A DNA stretch of 64,000 nt, from contig JARDYH010000002.1 in NCBI GenBank assembly GCA_029215795.1, positions 14,253,001 to 14,317,000 of the forward strand, read 5' to 3'. The translations under genes were made by a program, and so were the position numbers. This document shows, piece after piece, positions 41,396-51,157 of this stretch. Under the pieces are notes generated by a model, which had not been told where the DNA came from, searched no databases, and saw only the letters and a list, made by a program, of their open reading frames with translations. This DNA comes from Anniella stebbinsi. Its lineage: Eukaryota; Chordata; Lepidosauria; Squamata; Anniellidae. The first letter of the stretch is position 1. The number at the start of each line of letters is the position of its first letter.

Positions 41396-42711
41396 TAGGG
41401 GTGTGCACGGACCCCCCGGATCGGATCGGGACCCGGATCGGGACCTCCAATTTTGTCCCGGACCGGTTCGGACAAAATCGGAGGCCCCCCGGACCGGATC
41501 GAGTCCGATCCCGACCCAAAAATCGTACATTTTTGGATCGGCCGCCATTTTTTTCCCCATAGACTTGCATTGCAATGCAAGTCTATGAGGAAAAAATGGC
41601 GGCGGGTGGGTAAGGGGGGGCCTAACTCCCTCCCCCCCCGGGGCCGTCCGCTGTGGACGGCCCCGGCAGGTAAACCCCCTCCCCCGCGCTCCCTACCCCC
41701 CCTGGGGCCGCCCGCTTCCATCCGCTGGCGCCCGCGGGCGCCAGCGGATAGAAGCGGAAGGCTCCGGGGGGGGTAAGCCCCCTTCCCCGCCACTGCTTAC
41801 CTTCTCGGCCCGTCCGGCGCCGGCGGCTACTACCAGCGGGCTCCGCGGCCTACTCTCGAGTAGCGCGCCGGGTGATGACATCACCCGGCACGCCACCCTG
41901 GAGCAGGCCGCGGAGCCTGCTGGTAGTAGTAGGCGCCGGCGCCGGACGGGAGCCGCCGGGCCGGGCAGGTAAGGGCCCCCCTCCCCCCTCCCCCCTCCGC
42001 GCGCCCCCTCCTCCCCTCCACGCACCCCCTCCTTACCTTTCCGGCCCGGCGGCTCCCGTCCAGCGCCGGCGCCTACTACTTCCAGCAGGCTCCGCGGCCT
42101 GCTCTAGAGTAGCGTGCTGGGTGATGACATCACCCGGCGCGCCATCCTAGAGCAGGCCGCGGAGCCTGCTGGGAGTAGTAGGCGCCGGCGCCGGACGGGA
42201 GCCGCCGGGCCGGAAAGGTAAGGGCCCCCCTCCCCCCTCCGCGCGCCCCCTCCTCCCCTCCACGCACCCCCTCCTTACCTTTCCGGCCCGGCGGCTCCCG
42301 TCCGGCGCCGGCGCCTACTACTTCCAGCAGGCTCCGCGGCCTGCTCTAGAGTAGCGCGCCGGGTGATGACATCACCCGGCGCGCCATCCTAGAGCAGGCC
42401 GCGGAGCCTGCTAGTAGTAGTAGGCGCCGGCGCCGGACGGGAGCCACCGGGCCGAGAAGGTAAGTGCCCCCCTCCTCCCCCCCCCCGCTGTCCACTTTCA
42501 TCGGCGGGCGCCCGCTGGCGCCCGCCAATGGAAGCGGCGGTGGGCGCCAGTGGGCGCCCGCCGATCCGCCGAACCGGTTCGGAGCTTTTTCGGACCGGTT
42601 CGGATTGGATCGGCCGATCCAGCTGCGGGATCGGAAATCGGATAATTTATCCGATTTCCCACTGGACCGGACTCGGATCGTGGATCGGGTCCGATCCAGT
42701 GCACATCCCTA
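41396..42711. mobile_element. CpG-rich palindromic hAT-like element, three-unit copy
   Basis: TAGGGGTGTGCACGG to CCAGTGCACATCCCTA, 1316 bp, with perfect target duplications ATTTTCAG (41388-41395, 42712-42719). It begins with a YY1-like fold-back at 41539-41603 (GCCGCCATTTT, TAGACTTGCATTGCAATGCA, AAAATGGCGGC). Palindromic unit centres GGGTGATGACATCACCC lie near 41878, 42127 and 42369, about 245 bp apart, with GGTAAG/CTTACC edges. It lies in inverted orientation to the copy 1.6 kb upstream. Confidence 0.94.
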
Positions 42712-42719
42712 ATTTTCAG

Positions 42720-43184
42720 AGCAGAGCCAGTGGGAGTCACCCTACTCCTTGTCCACCAGCTGCTCTGGCCTTGGCAGGCAGGGAGGCTGGAAGCTGTCCA
42801 GAACCTGACAGAAATGGAGTGTGGTTTGCAGAAGTGTCACCCAGGTTGAAATGTCAATGCTGGAGGGCTCAGCAGTGACACCCTGTTTTGACAGAGGCCC
42901 TGCTAAAAGGGCTGTCAAGTGGTCCAGAGGAGGGGGCTTACAGTCATGTCTTCCCCCTTTAAGCTGTTGCAAAAAATGAGGAGCCTTTGCTAGGAACATT
43001 CTCATTTTCATTGCCCGAAACCCTCTCGGTTTAGATCAACCATCATCTGAGCCTGTGGAGGCACTCTGACATGGACCCGCCTTCCAATTGGACCTTTGGA
43101 TTGCTAAGGACTTGCCAGGAGAAGTACCATGATGTTTTTCATAGACTTTAAACTCTCATTTTGCTGTGGATTATGTGAAGTGGC
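42720..43184. other. Unassigned sequence
   Basis: Non-repetitive by eye; short minus-strand frames with no family resemblance. Confidence 0.35.
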
Positions 43185-43440
43185 CTGCCGGGAGAGATTC
43201 GTCAACTTAACAGTCTCTCCTACTTTAAGAAAGCCATAAAGACTGATCTCTTCTGGCAGGCCTACCTAGTTGAATTTTAAGAGTTCTATTGTGATTTTAA
43301 TAATAATGTATGAATTTTATGTTTTTAATCAGTTTTCATGTATTTTATATTGTTTGTATTTAATGTTGTTCCCTGTCCCGATCCAGAGGGAGAGGCGGGT
43401 AAGAAATAAATAAATATTATTATTATATTATTATTATGTG
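43185..43440 (+). mobile_element. L2-like LINE, 3' UTR and tail
   Basis: AGACTGATCTCTTCTGGCAG with a preceding CTTTAAGAAAGCC is the typical end of the L2 ORF (…TDLFWQAYL…). The 3' UTR follows, ending GGCGGGTAAGAAATAAATAA and an (ATT)n tail. Confidence 0.75.
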
Positions 43441-44389
43441 TCATCTTCTCATCAGCCCAGAGTTCCAGCAGGCTGGGTTTGATCCTGACTCATGGACTTT
43501 TCTCTGCTTGGACTTATGCAGTTACAGTACCAAGGTAAAAGCTATGGCATGGAACTCTCTGCTTGTGTGGACTTATTCTTAGACTTATTAGGTCTTGGCC
43601 ATGTAGCACAGAGATCCCAACAAAGGTTCCATGGTTAGATGGAATCTTTGTGTGTGTGAATTTGTTTGGACCTTTGCTAGAACTCTTGCCTTTGATTGCA
43701 TAGGACAGCTGACCACAGGGATCATTCCAGTTCCTTCTGTTGTTTGTTGAAATCTGTGTCTTTGATTGCCTGGAAAGGATGACACACAGGAATCTTTCAG
43801 GTTGCTGACTCTTGTTCTTAATTCCATGGGCAAGATGACCCCCAGGAATCCTGAGCCCCTTCCCCTGAGTTTTCAGATGCGGACATGTCAACAGAGAAAC
43901 ACCTTTTGTGAATTATAGTCTTTATCATTTTATAGCTGTGGACGGTTCTGGAATTACATGGTGCCTTTAACTACTGACCATCAGCGATGTGATTTCTGGA
44001 GAGAGTAACCATTAAGCTTGTGCCGTGGGATTTCCTGCAACAAAGAAGTCTCACTGATTGGGTGTCCTGTATCAATTTGCCAGTGTGTGCTGAAAGGATT
44101 GGGAGTCACGACAGCCCAGGCAAAGCTGCAAGGATAGGCTATCGCCGCCAGTGGGGAGGGGAAGGGGATGGATGCGGCAAATCAGGGTGTGCGAGGGAAG
44201 GGTGGGGCCACACTACATGCAATTTTGGGAGAGGGATTCACTGTGCATGAGCCACATTTGCTCATGCATGAACCCCTCTGTTGTAAGGGGAGTGAGGGAC
44301 AAAAAGCGGGTAAAGAACTAAGAGTGCCCATGGCGACATGAGCTTTACACTAGTGTGTTAAGAGCATAGTAGATTTAGGAGACTCTACT
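43441..44389. other. Unassigned, with degenerate tandem units
   Basis: Between about 43590 and 43860 a loose unit recurs: GATTGCATAGGACAGCTGAC, GATTGCCTGGAAAGGATGAC, AATTCCATGGGCAAGATGAC, each followed by CC/CA-CAGG(A/G)AT. This suggests an old minisatellite. The remainder is unassigned. Confidence 0.4.
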
Positions 44390-44548
44390 ATGAGAAATGT
44401 CTCAGGGGTAAAAGCCATTTGACAATGGAATCAGTTACCTAGAGGGGTGATGGGGTCTCCTGCACTGGAGGTCTTCAAGCACAGGATGCCACCTGTTGGA
44501 GTTGTCCTTGCTCTGGATATCCTGTATCCAGAAAGTGAGTTGGACTAG
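44390..44548 (+). mobile_element. CR1-like LINE fragment
   Basis: CTAGAGGGGTGATGGGGTCT, GGAGGTCTTCAAGCACAGG and GTGAGTTGGACTAGACCAG follow the order of the CR1 C-terminal coding end and 3' UTR. Confidence 0.55.
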
Positions 44549-44552
44549 ACCA

Positions 44553-44940
44553 GGGGTGCAGAACGTCTTTCAGCCAAATTCCAGTTTGGAGAAGCTCTCA
44601 AGGCTGCACTCCACTGGTGGGTGGGCCCAGACAAAAGGGGTGGGACCAAAGGTTATTGCATTTTTAAAGATTTTGGTATATTGTAGCTTAAAGGTCTTAC
44701 TGTCAGTAACTAATCCTTAGAAGAGGCAGTTCAACATTTTGGAATGGAGGGGAAAAAACGCAGAAAACACAGGAAGTCACCAAACTATCAGTAGTTGGGA
44801 AAGAGAGGGTGGAGTCTGGGGAGGGGGTGTGGACTTCTGGGGGACTCTGGAGGGACAGATTTGGTGCTATACCTGTGCTATGCCTATTTACCTTGGAGTC
44901 AGTCCAATAAAACTCAATTGTACTTTCTTCTGAGTAAAGA
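44553..44940 (+). repeat. Interspersed repeat J, copy 1
   Basis: AGGGGTGCAGAACGTCTTTC, CACTCCACTGGTGGGTGGGC and AAGGGGTGGGACCAAAGG form one end. The TGTAGCTTAAAGGTCTTACT, TAACTAATCCTTAGAAGAGG block follows. A partial second copy lies 0.8 kb downstream on the same strand, and a minus-strand copy is at 63465-63590. The element class is unknown to me. Confidence 0.65.
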
Positions 44941-45009
44941 ATTGCTCTGTAAATATGCTCTTAGTATATATAACAGTGCATTTTTGTTTGAACTATTGGT
45001 TCAAACTCA

Positions 45010-45384
<375 letters not shown>

Positions 45385-45850
45385 TTAAAAATGTGAGCAT
45401 ATTGTAGCTTAAACCTAGGGTGACCATATGAAAAAGAGGACAGGGCTCCTGAATATTTAACAGTTGTATTGAAAAAGGAATTTCAGCCGATGTTATTTGT
45501 AGGCATGCAGCACTTTGTGGAATTCCCTCTTCATCACAACAGTTAAAGTTTCAGGAGCCCTGCCTGCTTTTGTATCTGGTCAAGTGGGCAAGGCTGCTGC
45601 AGCTTTAACTGTTGTAATGAATTGGGAATTCCACAAGGTGCTGCATGCATACAAATGACACCTGCTGAAATTCCTTTTTCATTACTAGTGTTGAAGATAC
45701 AGGAGCCCTGTCCTCCTTTCCACATGGTCACCCTATGATCTCTTACTGACAGTAACTAAGGTTTAGAAGAGGCATTTCAACCTTTTTGAATGGGGGAAAA
45801 ACTGCACCAAAGCTGAAAAACCTCCCAATGATTGGTGGTCAGGAGAAAGA
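45385..45850 (+). repeat. Interspersed repeat J, copy 2, interrupted
   Basis: CATATTGTAGCTTAAACC (45398-45415), then after a MITE TGATCTCTTACTGACAGTAA, CTAAGGTTTAGAAGAGGCAT. This matches 44680-44750 of copy 1. The 5' half of the repeat is missing; the MAPK4-like exon occupies that side. Confidence 0.65.
45416..45735. mobile_element. Palindromic hAT-like MITE, subfamily 1
   Basis: TAGGGTGACCATATG to CACATGGTCACCCTA, 320 bp, with the usual inverted halves. It interrupts repeat J. Flanks CTTAAACC and TGATCTCT do not match as a duplication. Confidence 0.85.
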
Positions 45851-45858
45851 TGCATGAG

Positions 45859-46231
45859 TAGGGATGAGTGACCTCTCAGGCTCTGTATCACTCCCATTTT
45901 TCCACAAGCTTGTTTTGACTCAGGTCCACATCAGAAGGCAAGCCTTTTTGCAAGCACAGAGATGTGTACATCTTTCAGGGTGAATGTATGCATTATTTGT
46001 ATGCATTTCTTAAATGTATGCTTTCCCCCTCCTTTACAATGAGAAAAGTGTTTTTGTGTGCATTTTTCAAATGTATGCAGTTTGGGGTACACATTGCTTG
46101 CCCCCTGCAAAACAAAAACAAAAACAACAACAAAACTTTGCATGTCTCGGAAATGTATGGATTCCATTAGCAAGATGTGTTCCATTCCATGTTCAGTCCT
46201 GGAAGCCCAACTAATTTCTCACCCATCCCTT
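45859..46231. mobile_element. AT-rich hAT-like element, TAGGGATGAGTG ends
   Basis: Left TAGGGATGAGTGACC and right TTTCTCACCCATCCCTT are inverted. The interior has GTGCATTTTTCAAATGTATG-type low-complexity text as in the other AT-rich copies. The target duplication was not resolved. Confidence 0.5.
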
Positions 46232-47017
46232 CTTTGCATTTTACAGGGACCTCTTGCATAATGAGGATGTCGAAAGGAAAAAATCTAGCTATGTGCATAC
46301 GCATGTTATCGTCACCTGTGCATGCGCTCTCCATCCTGGAGGGCAGTGTTTGTTATGCCCTCTTGTCTGCTGAGAACAGTCCCTATACAATAACCTTTTA
46401 AGCACTGGCAATCTCTTATCAGTTCCCTCACTGGTGCCTTTCCCTCCCTCTCTCTTTCTGCCCTAGATTAAAAGTACCCAAGTGTTTCTGCCATTCCTCA
46501 TATAGGCACCCTATTGCCTGAAATCTGGGTGAGCTTTGTTTACAGGCTTCTTCAGTTCCCTAGGACAATTACCTCCTCATTACTGCAGTGATGGGTGCTC
46601 TATAAATGCCTCTTGCAGATCAATGGATTAGATTTATCTTGCCCAGGAACATCGGTTGGACCAAACCTCTCAGCTGCTAGAAAGTGATGCAGCTCCGCAG
46701 ACTAAAATAAAGAGTTGCCTCCATAATTCATCAATAAGAAGTTTCCCTTTCCCCTGTCAGCTGCGTTGCTTTAACTGATTTCATCACCCAAGAGTTTCTA
46801 AATCAGTCTTTCGCAAAGCTTCATTTTCTTTTATAATGGCTGCCACGAGAGCTGAAAGCATACCTCAGAGTGCAATGGTTGATCTATTATTTCACAAATC
46901 ATGAAGCAAGAGAATTTGTAAAATGGCAAAGTTGACAAATAAGCGTTGTGTACAGCTCTTGTCATAAGCCAAAGGTCCACATCTGGTTTCAGATACATTT
47001 TTTTTTAAAAAAATTAA
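46232..47017. other. Quiet single-copy stretch, possible conserved element
   Basis: From about 46550 to 46960 I see no repeat signature. The composition is even, with words such as TTTATAATGGCTGCC and CTATTATTTCACAAATC. I cannot tell conserved non-coding from neutral sequence without alignment. Confidence 0.3.
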
Positions 47018-47135
47018 CCTGATAAAGTGGACAGTGCTCATGAAAGCTTATGCCAGAATAAACTGGTTAGTCTTTAAAGTGCCACAAGACGTATAGTTGT
47101 GTTTTGCTGCAACAGACTAACCCTCTGGAAAAAGA
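47018..47135 (+). repeat. Old interspersed repeat (AAAGCTTATGCC...AATAAA)
   Basis: CTCATGAAAGCTTATGCCAG, AATAAACTGGTTAGTCTTTA and AAGTGCCACAAGACG are a combination I recognise from amniote genomes, usually followed by CAGACTAAC as here (47113-47121). I cannot assign its class with confidence. Confidence 0.6.
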
Positions 47136-47499
47136 ATCTAAGGGTGGAACTATCTGGGAGAGAGGATACATTTGTCTGCTGTAAACAGCAACCGTGGACC
47201 CAGTGCCTTTCACATCAACTTCGGTAAGGGGCATGTGTGATGTAGTGGTATTTCTATGCAGTCCTAAATGACTATGAGCAGGAATGTAGCTTTCGTTGCT
47301 TTCTGGAGGGAGTTTCCTAAAACTTCAAAAGCCCCTGTTCTTGCTCAAAGAAGCATGGGGGTTCTTAGCATAGAGGCTTTCAGCCAGGTAAGTGTTGTTG
47401 GAAGTGCTGCTGGCTGAAAGCCTATGTGCAATAGTGCATAGGGTCTTTTTAGGCAGCCCCCTGAAATACATCCCCTTGCCCCCCTCCTACACTTAAAAC
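47136..47499. other. Unassigned, with one hairpin
   Basis: ATAGAGGCTTTCAGCCAG (47370-47387) and CTGGCTGAAAGCCTATG (47408-47424) are inverted arms around a loop of about 20 nt. Otherwise nothing recognisable. Confidence 0.4.
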
Positions 47500-49404
47500 T
47501 AGGGATGCACATATGATATGTGCATCATATCGGATCCGATGTCCGATACCGATTAAAATCAGAGGAAATCGGGCATCCGATTCATGATTCTAATGCAATC
47601 CCTTGTAGATCTGATTTTTTCCAATCTGATTTTTTGTTCTCTGATTTTAATCGGAGAAAATCGAAGCATCGGACGGCATTTTGAATTATTTTCCCCATAG
47701 CCTCGTATTGTGTTACAAAAATGGCTATAACTTTTTTATTTTTAAACATAGAAGAATGAAATTTGGTCACTTTGCAGAAGAGTTTGAGTTAGTTATGCAT
47801 GAGAAATTTCAGAAACATAAGTGCAGGCATTTTGTGGCTGTGACATTTTGACAAATGAACCAGGAATGCCTATAACTTTTTTTATTTTAAAGACCCACAC
47901 ATAAAACGTGGCCACATTGCAGTTGGTATGTTGGGACTCATGTGTGTGAAATTTCAGAAAAATAGGTGCTTGCCTTTGGTGGCAATTAAATTTTGAAAAA
48001 TGGGTTGCAGTAGGGGAATTACAGTTATGCCTTCAACTTGTTCATTTTTAAAGATAGAAGCATGAAACTTGGCCACATTAGAGATGGCATATAGGTAGTC
48101 ATGTGTGAGAAATTTCAGAAACATAGGTTCAAGCATGTTGTGGCAAGGTATTTTTGGAGAAATGAGGAAAGAGACGCATTTAACTTTTTTATTTGTAAAG
48201 ATAGAAGCATGAAACTTGGCCACATTGCAGAAGGGTTTGAGGTACTTATGTGTGACAAATTTCAGAAAGATAGGTGCAGGCATTTTGTGGCAATGAATTT
48301 TTTACTTCAAAAGTTCCAAAACGGTGGGTTTCACAGCTGTCAAACTGCACCCCCTCCCCCAACTTCTCCCCCCACTGCGGTGATGGTGGCTACTAGTGGT
48401 GGGAGAAACTATGCAATTTCCCTAGCCCTGAGAAAATTGCAATCCCCAATTTCCCCAGCCTTGGGGAAATTGTGTGAGTCCCCCCTCCGCCGATGGGGGT
48501 CTTAAGAGCCCTATAAACTGGGACTTTAAGCCCCCCATTGGCAGTGGGGGGAGGAGGAGAAAGGTTTTTCCCTTCTACTATAATGGCGGCCACCATTAGA
48601 GTGGAAGAGTTTATCCCTTCTATTCTAATGGCTGCCACTGTTAGATTAGAAGGGGGAAACTCTCCTCCTCCTCTCCCCCCATATTCAGTGAGGCCTGAAA
48701 GGGCCTCTTAAGAGGCTTTTTCAGGTCCTGATGGGTGCAGGATGGGTAGGAACATGTGTTTTCCAGGCCTCCAAAAGTGGACAGCTCTCCTCGGGCACAC
48801 CATTAGCACACTTTCCGGAGGCCCAAAAAGTGCACTTTCCCATGCCTCTCCCCCCTCCCTTGCCCATTGGGGCCAGAAAAGGCCTCTTAATTGAAGCTTT
48901 AAGAGGCCCTTTTAGGCCCCTATGGGCATGAAGGGAGAGGGAGGGAGGGCAAGGGCACGTCTGGGGTTTCTGGAAAGTGTGCAATGCCCCTGGCATGCTT
49001 ATGGTGTGCTGTGGGAATTGCACACTTTCTGGAGGCCCTGGACATGTGCAATGTCAAGTGCTCACCAGGCTAGTGCGGTTGGAAGAAGGCTGGCCGAGCA
49101 GCACTCGGTGAGCTCATGGAGTGGGCCCCCAAGAAGCTTGCCATTCACTACTGGCAATCACCTGGAGAGCACTGCAGAATTGCCCACACCCTAGAAAGCC
49201 ACCATTTTGTGTAAAAATGGCAGCTTGTGTTTCCCAGAAATCTAAAGTTATGCAAATGGCAGCCATAAGTCATTGACACAACGTTACAGGTAAATGGGTC
49301 CAGTAGTCAAACTGGGGGGCATCTGATTCCGTCAGTGAGTGGATGACGGAATAAAAGATGCTTGTTGAGCTCCTCACCCAACCAGATTGCTCCGACATCC
49401 CTAC
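47500..49404. mobile_element. Large hAT-like element with internal arrays (probable)
   Basis: Left end TAGGGATGCACATATG followed by GATCCGATGTCCGAT-type text that echoes the GGATCGG ends of the CpG-rich family. The proposed right end is GCTCCGACATCCCTA (49404). The interior holds a four-unit tandem array (47723-48310), then GC-rich fold-backs such as CCTGAAAGGGCC...GGCTTTTTCAGG and GGCCTCTTAATTGAAGCTTT-AAGAGGCC. Flanking 8-mers CTTAAAAC and CTTTCAGT share only their first letters, so the right boundary is an inference. No transposase. Confidence 0.5.
47723..48310. repeat. Tandem array, about 150-bp unit, four copies
   Basis: Each unit reads AACTTTTTTATTT-TAAAGATAGAAG, CATGAAACTTGGCCACATT, GTGTGAGAAATTTCAGAAA, CATAGGTGCAGGCATTTTG. 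Units start near 47723, 47872, 48032 and 48179, so spacings are about 149, 160 and 147 bp. The divergence between units indicates an old array. Confidence 0.85.
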
Positions 49405-49570
49405 TTTCAGTCAGCTGAGATTCCGTTTTTGTCCTTATGTCAGATTAAGCAAAATGGGCACGATCCAACCAACATTACACACTTTTCAGACTCACTGGTG
49501 TCAAGGGGTTAGGCATGTGCTCAGAGAAATCAATGGGCAAAAGTTCTTAATATTTTCTGGGTCATACCTA
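49405..49570. other. Unassigned sequence
   Basis: No recognisable feature. Confidence 0.3.
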
Positions 49571-49888
49571 AGGGCCATGGCTCAGTGGTAGAGCACACAT
49601 GTGTTTCTTGGAAAAGGTCCCTTGTTCAATGTCTGGCATATCCAGATCGAGCTGGGAAATACTCCCGTCTGAAGCCCTAGAGCAGGGGTAGACATCCTTG
49701 TGCCTTCCATTTGCTTTGGACTACTACATCCATAATCCCTGACCATTGGCCATGCTGGCTGGGGCACATGGGAGTTGATCCAAAATATTTGGGGGATATC
49801 AGGTTGCGTACATTTGTCCTTGAGTGCCACTGCCCATCAGTGTCAACGATACTATGCTAGATGGATCACAGCTTCCTGTGTTCCTGTA
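49571..49888 (+). repeat. tRNA-headed SINE, interrupted by a MITE
   Basis: GGCCATGGCTCAGTGGTAGA (box A region) and GTCCCTTGTTCAATGTCTGG (box B region) are a tRNA-like head. The tail ATACTATGCTAGATGGATCA, CAGCTTCCTGTGTTCC follows after an inserted palindromic element at 49682-49820. The head is tRNA-like, but the rest of the clover-leaf is lost, so this is not a tRNA gene. Confidence 0.75.
49682..49820. mobile_element. Palindromic MITE (CCAACCTGG family), nested
   Basis: CAGGGGTAGACATCC, CTTTGGACTACTACATCC, CCATGCTGGCTGGGGC and GGAGTTGATCCAAAATATTT form the two arms of the family fuller at 34683. It lies inside a SINE. Confidence 0.7.
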
Positions 49889-50388
49889 ACTGGGTAAAAA
49901 AAAATTGCATCTTATCTCCACAGTGATGAAATCACATGGTATCGACTATAGTGTTGGAGACAGGCTGTAGAGATTATAGATTAAATATTGTGTGTTTGTT
50001 TAATGGAAGTCTCCCTAAAGCAACTTTTTATTTTTCTCCTGTAAATCATTTTCTGTAAGAAGAAATGTTTATAAAGTTACATGATGATGGCTTAATCCCT
50101 TTAATCTATATTATACAACTAGCTTGTACTTATTACTCAAGCTTCTCTTTGGAGGGAAACCTTGTCTGGCATCAATGTTATTTTGTTGAGTAGGCAGTAA
50201 TGATATCCTGCAAATATCAGTGTATTCACTGATCTCTCAGCCTAAGCTACCTTGCAGGATGGTTGTGAGGGGTGGGAGGAAGTATGATCTCCTCAGGGGA
50301 AGGTCCAGAAAGAAATATCATACATGCAATCAATGTCCATCACTCATTTACTGTAGCATCAAATGATATCTTCCACTGAATCAACTAT
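49889..50388. other. Unassigned, with a SINE-like scrap
   Basis: TCTCTCAGCCTAAGCTACCT and TGCAGGATGGTTGTGAGG (50234-50271) resemble part of a tRNA-SINE body. The rest is unassigned. Confidence 0.4.
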
Positions 50389-50910
50389 GGCCGTTCCTAC
50401 ACCGGCCTTTTGTCCCTGGGCTGTCCCTGGGTGCTCCCTGTGCATCCAAATGACGCACAGGGATTCCTGGGGACAAGGCGGGATGGACATGGGTTTTCCC
50501 AGGGATAAAGAAAACCTGGGAAAACCAGAATCTTCCAGCAGACCCAGGACAATCCCGAGGATCGCGGGCAGTGTGGGCACCAGTCCTGACTTCTTCCCTC
50601 TTCCGCATGAGTAGTGGGGGTCTGCAAGAGGTCAGGAGCTGGGCAGGGGGGAGTCTAGGGGCATCAGGGGTTGGGGGAGCGGGAGTGGAGCTTTTTGTTG
50701 TTGTTGCTTTCCTTACTTTTGCATTGGAGCGCAAGCGCGCTCCTGGCTCCGTTGTCTTTAAAAAAACGGTGGCCGCGGCGAGCATGATGTCCCTGTTTGT
50801 TTCCGGGACATTGCACTTCCTGTGTAGAAACTGGGCGACGATCCCAGAAGCAAGTAAGTCTGGGATCACCCCCAAACCCTGCTGCTACTCCCTTGGGTGT
50901 AGAAAGGGCC
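50389..50910. mobile_element. Harbinger-like MITE, second copy
   Basis: Ends GGCCGTTCCTACACCGG and GGGTGTAGAAAGGGCC with TAT on each side (50386-50388, 50911-50913), a 3-bp target duplication. Internal CCCTGTGCATCCAAATGACG and GGGAAAACCAGAATC resemble the elements at 37710 and 8952. The overlapping 164-codon and 121-codon frames on opposite strands are GC-driven and match no family I know. Confidence 0.75.
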
Positions 50911-51020
50911 TATCACAAGGAAATCACCATGGGTAACATTTCCAGTTCACTGGTGCCAACTCAAATACTTTTTTTCAAGTAATGCATTACATACATGTAT
51001 TTGCAAAACAGCATCTTCTC

Positions 51021-51157
51021 CAGCAGTAAGCAACATGATGCCCTCTAGGTATTTTGGCTGCAACTCCCATAGTCACTGATCACTGGTCATGCTGGTTGGG
51101 ACTTATGTGTGTTGTAGTCCAAAACATCTGATGGTTACTTGTTTACCTATCCCTGTT
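51021..51157. mobile_element. Palindromic MITE (CCAACCTGG family)
   Basis: GCCCTCTAGGTATTTTGGCT, CAACTCCCATAGTCACTGAT, GGTCATGCTGGTTGGGAC and GTTGTAGTCCAAAACATCTG form inverted halves; the ends have decayed. Confidence 0.7.

Noticed and set aside
49571..49640. Possible tRNA gene
   Set aside because: Box A- and box B-like words are present, but stems do not pair as a clover-leaf and a SINE body follows.
50381..50936. Overlapping 164- and 121-codon frames on opposite strands
   Set aside because: Both lie in a Harbinger-like MITE, and GC-rich DNA readily leaves such frames open. No domain resemblance to a transposase.
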